Source: Elmis aenea (lineage: Eukaryota; Arthropoda; Insecta; Coleoptera; Elmidae). From it: a stretch of 64,000 bases of DNA. The first letter of the stretch is position 1, and every line of letters starts with the position of its first letter. Shown piece after piece: positions 49,901 to 61,900 of this stretch. Below the pieces are notes generated by a model. That model was not told the origin of the DNA and ran no database searches. It saw nothing but the letters and a program-made list of their open reading frames with translations. The position numbers and the translations under genes are program-made. The stretch spans positions 50,367,924 through 50,431,923 of the forward strand of contig OX393581.1 of the NCBI GenBank assembly GCA_947652605.1, written 5' to 3'.

Positions 49901-52900
49901 CTTTCGATTATATTCTTTACAATATATATGTTATCATTTGTCTGTCTTTCTGGTCTAAAAACTGCTTGTTCTTCTCCTAGTTTTAATTCTACATGCGCTC
50001 TTAGTCTCTTTTCTAGAATTTTTGTGTATAGTTTGAAGCTAGTTTAGGTTTAGTAATTAAAAAGGAAAATATACTTGTCTATTATCTTTGTTCCTAATAG
50101 CTTATATTATTTTCAATAATTCTACATTTCCATTGTTTCACCGAACTGATAATAAACAAATGTTAGTAGTTTTGTAATTCACGTTAAGAGCAATTTATTC
50201 ACAGAAAAGACAACTATTGGGTAAACACGATCTAGAGCTCTCATTTGTATGTGTTTCCGAAGATAAATTTAACTTTACGCCGTGATCTTGATGGTAGCTT
50301 TCAACATATATTTCCGAAGTCCAATTTTCTCCGCAGGAAATAAACAGGAATTGGTTACGAATGAATGTGATGACAAACACTAACTCTTATGTAAGCGGCT
50401 TTTTTAACACACCGTTAGTTAATACAGTCACGTGTAACAAGCTCAATTTAAAGGCTGCTGCAGTAGCGCTACACCCGTTCAACAAAATTTATAGGACTCT
50501 TAATGGACCACTGAGCCACAGAACCGTAACAGCTAACATACCGTGTGTTTAAAAGCTTAATCTATCTATTAACATCGATCGATTCCCGTAGAACTAATGA
50601 ATAATCCATTTCCATTATGTGTCTGCGAGCCTTGAGGCAAAATTTTCACTAGTGTAGCAAGAAAAAACTAAAAGCTCTTGTTTATTTAGCTCCAAAAAGC
50701 GTTCGGAGCTGGTTTCAGTGGAAAATTCAGCACGGAATATTAATTTGAATCGGGTTTAAAAGCAGGCACTGTCAGAAAAAAGTTGTGTAGTCTCCACGGA
50801 AAGAACAAACAGCAAAATACATTACGCATTATGCTGGATAATTTTATTTTCTGTGCCATGAAAGTGTTTGCAAAACAAACGTATGTTCAAACATAAACAG
50901 TAGCAAAGAGAAGAGATTATTATGGTTTATAGTCCCTGAGGAGCAGATAATGTATTCTCCCATTTGCCACATAATTTATCTTTGTGAAAATAGTGTTTTA
51001 ATATAATATATCAAGCAATTTTGGTCGTGATTTATTTGCTAGATGGGGTGACAAGATTGTATCGAGTTACACAAATAACTCTCTTATCATAAGAAATGGA
51101 AATTCGCTTAAATTAGCAAAGGTAGACGGAAAAAATTGATTCCATTAACAAAAATCAACAAATGATTCTGAGAAAACTGCGAGGGTGATTCAAATGAAAA
51201 CTGAAATTGTGTTAATAAACATCGCAGACTTAGTAGGTCGACCTGGTCCATATAGATTATTTCCCCGACCTAACATTTACGAATTTACACATTTTTAAAG
51301 CTTTTGACGAGCATATTAGTGACATAAAGTATTGAAACGACGATGAAGTCAAGAAATCGAATCATGATTGGCTGCGCACACGTCCGAAAGACTTTTTCAC
51401 ACGATAGGTTTGCTCCAACAAGCGATTTAAAACCAATTCATGAATAAGTACATGAACTGGTTTATTCGCATGCGTAAACTATTTACTAAAAAATGTACTG
51501 GCCAGTATTAGCCATTGTTGAAACTCTTTTACGACTGGCCTAACTGTAAAACTGTAAAAATTAAACACATATATCATGTTTTAGAAATTACATGAGTTCT
51601 ATTTGTTAGCATTAAGAATTATTTTTCGTTAATAAAACTGGATGTTTGTATATAAATGGAAATCTACGCATAACAAAACAAAGAGCAGCAGAGTTTTGAT
51701 ATTTTTGTACCAATAAGCAACAATTTTTTTAAAAGTTTTCTCAAAGTGCTTCATCCTTAGTTTCATAAACGCACCTTTTTTTTGGATTGATAGTACTCGT
51801 TGCAAAGTTCCAAGTTTTCCAATATTGTAACAAATTTTCTTCTAATTAGCTTCTGTTTGTTTCAGTTCCTTAAAACTGGTTTACATATTTTCTGTGAATC
51901 CTCATCTGGGACCACTGCAAGTTTCTCTGTCTAGGATGGTGATGGACATCATGAAATTCTTTTTTTTATACGTATTGGTGTTGTTCGCCTTTTCCTGTGG
52001 TAAGTTATTTGTGCCCAATAGAATACAATTTTATGATACAGAATCTTAAAAGTACGTTCTAAAAATTAAGAACTTACATTTTTATGATTAAAATTAATGA
52101 TTTACGAAATATAAACATTTTAATTACACTCTCAAAACACTTTAAGTAATGCATGCAAAGGTAAAATTAAAGGAGTGATATTTTCGTTCCTTATTTTCGT
52201 ACATTGATCCTTCCTAGGTGTAATAATAACAAATGTCGCCAAATTGTTTGACCCATTAAATGATTTTCACTGATGTTGAAACCCATTAAGTCAATTTACA
52301 AAATTTATTACCTTACAAAGATATAATTCACAAGAATTACTTGAAATATTGTGCAAAGTTCCCGAGTTTAATCACTTTGCATTAGAATATAAATTATTTC
52401 AAAATTTCCTTCAAATTCGACTTGATAAACAATAAAAAATTGGTAAAAGTTAGCAGTAAAAACTGTCTTTGAGTCGGATTGTTTCATCAAATAACTTTTC
52501 AGTTAACAAAGTGCTAGAGTATATGTTGTGCTCTTATGTGTTGCCATAGTTATAACGTAAGTCTACTGTTATGTACGCCACGAATTTAATGAAATTAGTT
52601 GTAAGTTACAACAGGTGTTAAAAGTACGTTTATGGAAAGTCAGAACCCCCTAAACTTTCATTTTGGAAACTTGATCAAATGGTCTTAGACAAACCGGCAT
52701 AAAATAACAAATAACGTCCTGTTTTCCTTTTTAATTTTTTAAACAATTTCACAGCTTTAGCCGGCTTTACCTGCGAATAAAAAAATATCTAAAAAGGGAT
52801 GAAGTTTTTTTGTTGGCAAGGTTGCACGGTTGCTTTAAAAAATTACATACTAGACAATTTATTGTTATAAAACAATATACCATGTTCTGTATAAATAAAA

Positions 52901-55900
52901 GTCTTTTTGATTGTATTCAAAAATGATCTTTTGGTAACAGCTGCGCGTCCCCCTTGCGCCCCACATTTTGGAAACCACTGATTTAAGAGGCAAATACCTC
53001 TTGTATGAAATTTAAAGCCGATTAGTAGATAATTTTAATTTATCAAGACAATTTAAGTTACCACATAATTTTATTATGTAACTTTAATTTGATTCCTGAT
53101 TATATTATCAATGAATATATTTTTTTTTTATTTTGTGACGAAAATATTTAACTTAAAAAATTGTATTTCAGGTTTAAATCAGCTTCTATGGTACTACGCG
53201 GACGCTGAAAGACTAAAATGCCCCTCCGCAGTCTGCGCAGAAATAATTTTGGATCCCAAGTTGCCAAATCAGACAAAATTACCGAACTGCTCAGTGGCGG
53301 AAACGGGAACCGATAACGACGCCTGCACAATATGGAGAAGATTTGCTAAGTGAGTAGACACATTGTTTTGGAAACTTATGAAAACCTTTCGTCTAACCAT
53401 CTAACTACAACTGAACCCAAAACTTTGTTGCTAGTAATTGTGAGATAGTAATGCTAGATCTGTGTTAGCGAGTGGCAATTCTCTAGCAAATATGAAATGG
53501 AGACGACGCCGATTATATGTACTGGGAGCAATTAAGGGAGTTGTTGCAGTCTCTCTCTGTCCTTAACACCATTATAAATCATTTAATTAGTTTCGTTGCA
53601 TTGTTAAATGGCGTATTTAACCCAGGCATATTATCCTAGTTTAATATATACAATAGAAACTAACTAGTAAGGTAAATCAGTTTACATCGCCATACATCAA
53701 GAAGTTTTGTGAGAAAATGTATTACACTTCGTTGCTCGAATTCAATTTGACTCATTTTTGCGGGAAAAAAATGTTAGAAAACTCTTCAGATTCAATATAT
53801 TTTAGTGAAACTTCTCTCAAGGTTTAAAATGTCACAGCAATTTAACAGAATGATAATTTTCATTTCAACATGCTAGTTAGTTTACATAAAAATACGCCTT
53901 AGTATTAACTAAAATACATTCCGAAGTTTGCATGTTGTAATACCTCATGGTTTGTAATATCTAGAAGACAATTTATTTTCCTAGTTTTCAATTTAAAACG
54001 ATCGCCTTAGTTTCTATAATATTATGCATCTAATCTTTTACGAAATATTAAACCTTTATTCAAGCATTTGCATCTTGAAATAGGTTATCAACACAACGAA
54101 TCACAAAATCGAGTTCGAAGCAAATGCAAAGTACATACTATAATAACGCCTTTATTTACCGCTGTGATTCAAGGGAAATTAGAATTGGGAATCTAGAAAC
54201 ATATGTTTAGGAATGTCTCAAAATCTATTTCACGTTTCGCGGAACCAGCCTCGCTTTACGGATGTGAAGTTATAACAGGAGACTCCCTTGTCTTTTCAAT
54301 TACTTTTTCATTTTTCCATTTATACTGCGTACGGCCTGTTATATTTTAAATAAACATCCTGGAGCTATATTGTATTGTGTCATTGCTGAAACTTCAAAAA
54401 ATAATAAGCTAAACGCCATAATCATATTGAACATAAAGTAAATAACTTGGTTTTGTGAAATTCTGATTTTTTGATATAACAAATTGTACATTTTTAACCC
54501 CTTTCTTCCGTACAATCTATCCCCTTAAGGACAATAAGTACTTAATGTGTCGACAAGAACATGGAGGGAATAATTCCAATGATTGATTCCCTATTTATAC
54601 TAACTTGCGTTACTTATTGACAAAATTTACTAATCACGTAAAACTATTTGCACCTGCTTTCTAGGTCCGCTGATGTGAACCGCTTCAAACGTTTTTCTTC
54701 TAAATTGCCTTCCATTAGCTGGTTTGCAAGCACATTAGGATGCACTTTAATTCGTTCGCAATACTTCTCACTAAATTTTTTAATCTCTTGCTTGCTAGAT
54801 GGCATTTTTAGACAGCGCTGGATCACGGCGTTTGGCACATAGCAGGGCGTACCCACGATAAGTCGCAAAATCTTATTTTGGATCCTTGTAATATTTTTAT
54901 CTTAGAATTGCTTGACCTGCCCTAGAGCTGTATTCCATGTGTCCATATGCGTTTCATTATTGCGTTGTACAATAGCACTTTGTTTTCCACTAAGAGTTTG
55001 GATCTGCTGCCTATCATCCAATACAGCTTGTGAAGTTGGAGTCATAGTTGTTTTCTTTTTGCAAAGAAGTATTTTTGCCAATTTAATTGGTGCATACCAA
55101 GATATTTTACGGTTTCTACATGATTCAATTGTTGACCATTAAATGTTACAGCAGGACAGCTTTCTCTTCTGTTGGTAAAAATTAAATGATTGGATTTCTT
55201 GTCATTTACTCTCATCCTCCATATTTTTTGCCAGTTTTGCATGTTATTCAGCAAATTTTTTAAATTATTTAACAATCTCTGAATCTTTTAATAAATAAAT
55301 CTACTTATTAACGACAATAAAATAAAATGTGTAATGTTTTTGTTCACAGTTTATTTGAAACCAGCCAAACCCTATTTTGGGCAGTGTTTGGATTAGTCGA
55401 TTTAAACAGTTTCGAACTGAGCGGCATCAAGATATTCACCAGGTTCTGGGGAATGCTGATGTTCGGGACATATTCCGTTATCAATATAGTGGTGCTCCTC
55501 AATCTTCTGATTGCCATGATGAATCATTCATATCAACTGATATCGGTAAGTAAAATCACACTTAAAAATTTTGTTGGATTATTAAGATGTTTATTATTTC
55601 ATTCATGTTATATCAGAGTGTTCGTCTAGTTAAATATTTTTTTCGGCTTACAATCATCTTGTACCCTTTTTGAGAGTTTATTCTTACCGGCGTAACCCTG
55701 TCAGCCGAATATACGACTAGTTTGGTGTAGTTTTAAGTGAAACTATTTTATCTGACTACATTTCTACAACGAAAAACGCTAAAGTAAAATTGAAAATTTT
55801 GCTGCGTATCTCTTTAAACCCTTTACTCCTCTCGGGTACGCGTACCACACTGTTCTAACCAATTTTGTTCATGAAGTTTCCGATATAATTGTATGTAAGG

Positions 55901-58900
55901 TCAGACAATATATAATTTATATCTATTAAAAAAGGGGCTGGTATTTTGTTTGTAACGTATTAAATATAAAAAAAAAACAGATCTGTAAGCTGGGTAAATC
56001 AGAATATACTATTGGTGTAATTTTTTTTTGTATGTCTTCCTATTGGGCTCTGTTCGTCTTCCAGTCTGTAAGTTATACAATTATTTATTCATTTGTCTAC
56101 TAATACATATCCCGGCAAAAACTATTAAGATCAAAAAGCAGAGAAAGATTAAGACTAACTGATGCCCTAAGCACAGGGCCGTACCGAGGCCCCAAATCCC
56201 AAATTTCATCCTTTCTTGAGCCAAATTGACCTAAAACAAAAACCGCTTCACAATTTGTCGAGCAAAGACATTCTATTGCGCCCCCCTTTCGCCTTACTAC
56301 CCTAAGAACGTGTTTATATTGCATAATGGTTAACATTGCGCTACCAAAAGTCATCATTATTTAAAAAAACTATTTCTCGGGAACCTTGAATTTTTTTTCA
56401 CCTTTTTCCTTGAATGTTGTAAATCAGGGGGGACCCAAAAATTTTCCCCACAAGGGCCCAAAAGCTCTAGTTACGCCACTGATTCAGTCAAATACTTGTC
56501 GAACACATTAAAAACTGGTGGTTCTGAATCATTGGGCTGTCTTAAGAAACTTAAGTAATAACTAAATAGGTTATGTTCGCAATAAATAACTCACAATTAG
56601 CTAAACTTAGCTGGTGACTATTAAAATGCAAAACATGTAGTGCTTTATTGATGTTCTGGAGCTGTGTTTATAATTCAGGGTGGATATTTTTGAAATAATT
56701 AACAAAAAAAATAGATAAATAGCGTTAGGCCGTTTTCACACACGACGGCAAAACCGCTGCCGTCGGCGTCAGCGCTGCCGACTTCAATGTAATCAAATGG
56801 GTGCTTTCACACACAGGCGCGGGACGGCAAATTGCCGTCGCCGTCGACGGCAGCGGTTTGTGCAGCCGTCGGTGATCTCGACAATTTCGGATGCCGCCGT
56901 ACTTGTTCTCATTCAGTGTTTCCATATAAGAACTGTTTTTTTCAAATAAAAACTAATCTAGGGTGTTTTAAATGACAAATATAGAAAACTGTAATAGATA
57001 AAAATTATTTGTTTATGTAAAATTGTAGTCTCACATGTATGTTATATGATATATAAGTACAGGGTGGCGTATATTTCGTGAACAGATTTTTGATATCTTT
57101 TTTAATTTTCGAAATATAGCCAAAAACCGATTTTCGTCAATTTTCAAAAATGTTAAATATCTCGCTTAAACGAAAAGATGGAGGAAAACTTTAGAGACAT
57201 TTTTGGCATGGTTTTTTGTCCTTAATAAGATGGCGATGTTCAATTTTTTTTTGCTCATACGAATGTTGATATATTACACCTAGTTTTCTTATTTTAAATG
57301 GCAACCATAGTTGGCTGTGACATAAATCGAAAGCTTATTTTTTGCACTTTTCAAAAATATATAATTTGCTTATGGTTGCCATTTAAAATAACAAAGTTAG
57401 GTGTAATAAATCAATATTAGTATGAGTAAAAAACAATTGAACATCGCTATCTTATTAAGGACAAAAAACCATGCCAAAAATATCTTTAGATTTTTTCTCT
57501 ATCTTTTTGTTTAAGCGAAATATTTACCATTTTTGAAAATTGTCGAAAATCGGTTTTTGGCTATATTTCGAAAATTAAAAAATATATCAAAAATCTGTTT
57601 ACGGCAATGAATTCGTGTCAAAAAATTAAATCTAGACCACGTACATAGTTTTTTTTTCTATCTCTGATAATTACCGAGGTATGGGCATCGAAAATAGGCC
57701 ACCCTGTACAATGTACATATATGTTGGGGTCTATTAAACATTCTTCTAAATATTTTTGGTAAAATTAAAAATTACGAAATACTTTTAAAACCCCCTTTAC
57801 AAGAACTGTTTGTTTATCGTAAGATTTCCCCTAGGCTGGAAAATAGCCACATTAACAAACGACACCTTCAATTCTAGTATCCTGGTGCTTAATACTTGTT
57901 TGTAATACGTAATTGCACCAGAATATCAAACGTATTGGCACTCATTCGAAAGTAATTAAAGAATTTTGATTGATCTTCTCTAAGTTTTTTAAACAAAGTA
58001 TAAAAACTTCCTTCCAAATATCGCACGCTTAAAAGGGGATGGACCCAGTATTTTCTTTTATTTTTATTACATCTGTACTTCCTAAGGTAAATTAGCCCAA
58101 GGAGATAACGTGTGTTGACAGCAGCATACATCTTTCTATCGTCACAACTAAAAACAAACTATTCAGCGGCAGCGGTAATGCCGTCGTGTGTGAAAGACTC
58201 GGACTTCTGATGCCGCTACCGCTGGCGACAACGGCAGCGGTATTGCCGTCGTGTGTGAAAACGGCCTTATGCAACGCATTTGTGTTAATATTAGAGGAGA
58301 TTTGATTAAAAACAGAAATTACGTGTAGGAAGTAAAATTGTTTCCATCATCTACGTGCTAAATAATAAGGTTTGCCGTGCATATTCCGAAAATTAAAAAG
58401 TCTGGGACACTCGTTATTCACAGGGTGTCAACATTTTTGCGTAAATTTAGGTGTAGATTGCGAATTGAAAAGTCTTGTCGTTAGAGTTAAAAGTGTTGTA
58501 TAAACTTATTATTATATTGCGAATGAAAAAAGAAAATGTTTACTGAAAGATTTCAATCAAAATAACATACTAAGTGTTTTATTTAGTTCTAAAAACAAAT
58601 TCAACCTGTTAGTTTTACAGTTTCAATGTGTTTTAACTTTGCTATTCAACATGCGAGCAAATTCGCATGAGACTAAATCCATAAATAATATTTTAGATGT
58701 CAGAGAGCGTATTCCGGTGTAGTACACGAGTGTCGATAAATTTTATTTGCTGTTAGAGACGCAAATACAAGAAAATATTTATTCACTATAAATAAAATTG
58801 CGTATGAGCGCCATTCGCCTTTTAAACATTGCGAGAGAAATATTGCAATTTGACGTAAGACTTCCGATTGCAATTGTGTTTGTTTGATTTTGCATCACAA

Positions 58901-61900
58901 GTCGATTTTTTTTGAATGGTAAGAAGGTTGGTAAAAAAACTACTAACAAGAATTTAGTTGCGTAGATCATTTGAAAATGAAGTCCCATCTTTTTTCCAAG
59001 TTACATTTTGGTCTAACCAGGAAGGGTCACGAACATCAAAACTAAATGTTTTGCAGAGTTGCCACTGGCCATTTCCTTGGGAAAAATAAGGAAAATAACT
59101 GAAAAGTTTAATAATAAAAGTAATTTTTTTCACACAGCCTTTTTGTTTTTAATATGAAAATTTGATTTTTTAAATTTAGAATTGTTTTTTAATAAAACGT
59201 TTGGGTTTATCCATACCTGTAGCATTTAACGCTAATCCATAATGCTCTGTCAAATGCACAAATTTACTTAAAACTCTTCCATGATCTGTACATTACGTAA
59301 AAAAAATTAAACACTATATTGATCTTGCAATATAAATACTTAATAACGTCTTGAATAACATTTGCTTTAGGTTATATAAAATAAACTCCCTGTCGCGCCG
59401 TAAACCTTTCGTTTCCATAAAAATAAAGACGTTGAATCCCTGGGAGTAATTTGCAAAAGCAATTTACTTTTCCATACCGCAATGTTTAATGATGGCCGGG
59501 TTAAGAGAATATGACTATGGCCGTACATGCCTCTGGCACGGGCAATCCCTGGGGTCGCTGCCCCTGCATGCAATGCCGATTTGATCGTTAAGTTACGGTC
59601 ATCAAGTCACGCAAGAAGTGCATAAGTTAAGTAAATTAACCTATATATGGACAAATCATACGCGATTTTCAGATTACGTATACGTAATGTAAATACATGC
59701 CTTTGGTAATTGCGACAATTAACTAAGTAGTAATCTGTTACAATTTCAAACGACTTTACTTGAAAGCGCCAGATTTTGGAATATTTTAGAACCTGATGCG
59801 AATTTTCGCGATTTTAAAAGGATTTGACAAAATTGGTTTTCAAAATAATTCTTAAAATTTACGATTAGGTTCATTCAAGTGGCTTAAAATTCTTCATTGG
59901 ATTATCTAGAGTGGAATATTACAGTTTAAAATACCATAAAAAAGCATAAAGCTTCATAGTTTTTACACTAAAAGTCCAATTATTTTTGAAATAGTTCTGT
60001 AGCATTTGTTTTTAAAACGATTGAAAACAGCGGAACGATTTTGTATTAAGTGAAGAATTATAGAAGTCTTAGATTCTAGGACCATACAAATTTAAAATTT
60101 AAAAAATGGTTTCCTTTGTGTTAAGTGCCTATGCAAGTCGCATAGATTTAGTTATAACAGATATACCACAACTTCTCAAATCATAGCGCTTTTTCAGGTT
60201 TTTCTCCGGAACCGTTTAAGATTATTTTAAAAACTTTGCACCATTTTACTTGCAAAGGATGCGCGAATTGATAAATAGAAAAATTTCGATTTTATCTCTG
60301 ACGATTGCATAGCTAACGCGATCACAAAAATTACCTTTATTATTCAAGTTTTCAGTTTTTCCCCTATTTTTCCGAAGGAAATGGCCAGTGGCACGTATAA
60401 CCCTGCAAAATATTTATTTTTGATGTTCTTGATACAATAAACACAGCCTTGATCAGATTTTATCGACAACATATCGTGACGTGGTTAGCATAAGGAACAA
60501 AACTGCAGAAAGTTTTGAGTAATAGAAGATATGCCAATTTATAAATTTTCATCTTTGATTTTTTAATTTTTATTTAGTCCTTCTACTGTTAGGTGTGACT
60601 GTTAAGTTGTGTTGTGGCGACTTTTTCCCATGTTGTCTTGTGCTAGCTTTTTCATCTCCTCCCATTTGATTTTTCTATCCGTTTCTGCTTTTTTAACATC
60701 GTCTTGCCAGGTTTTCTCGGTCTACCCTTTTTTTTCCTGTGACCTTACTTCGTAGGCTTTTCTGTTTAACCTTTCTTCTTTGATTTCCTAAATGTGACCC
60801 AACCATCCCAGCTGTCTTCCTTGTATTTTTGTTTCAACTGAATTATTTTTAACGACTTATATTTTCAGGAAAGGGCCGATGTTGAATGGAAATTTGCAAG
60901 AAGCAAGCTATGGATTAGTTACTTTGAAGAAGGTGGTACTGTGCCACCGCCCTTCAATATCGTCCCAACACCCAAGAGCGTTTGGTACGTTTTACAGTGG
61001 CTTCATAGAAAATTATGTGGACATTCGAAAGCTGCCAAAAAAGAGCACATGAGGACGATACGGGTATGTTCTATCACTGATTTAATCTATTTACAGCCTT
61101 TTTTAATACAGTAAGAAAATAATTGATCAAAAACACTGAATTTTTCAGTGAAATGAGCGCTTAATACATCTTAAGGATCCTGTTTGTGAGGATTAAAATA
61201 CCATTTAACATTCTGCAAATTAATTACGTGCCAAGACTACCACCACCGCGCTCACATTTAAACATTTTAGCTGATTAAGAATGCTAATCGGCATCTTGAC
61301 TTTTGCTTCAAGATTAATTTTTAATTGGAACATTGTAATAGTGAAAATTACGTTTTGCCTTGCGCCGTTCAAAGTTATTTTCGCTTATTCATTTTGCACC
61401 GATCTTCGATCGTAATCGCTCTTTGCTTTTACCGAGAACACACATTCCATTATGCTGATTAAACCACTTTTTGGAATTATCCTGTTAATTAACAATTACT
61501 GGCTGACTCGATGAAATTGCATAAAATTGAAAGCTTATTAATTATTTTTCTTTGTATTGGAGCGGAAGTTGTCAGAAGTGGTTACATCACAAAATATACA
61601 GGGTAATACTTGTAAGAAACGGACGTTTTTTAAATGAACAGAACTCGGTTGATTTTCAATTTTTTGCAAAGTGAAGAATAACATCTGCCATTTGATATAA
61701 CAAAGTCAAGTATCCTCTTGAACGAAAAGTTGCTTTTTGTTTGTTTGTTTTTAATCAAGTATATCAATGAATGAACAGAACTCGGTTGATTTTCAAGAAA
61801 AAGCAAACTTATTTATTACAAATTGAGAAACAACATATGCTATTTGATTTACCATAATTATTTAGTTATGGAAACTTATATCCATCAGGTGGCGGCCACC

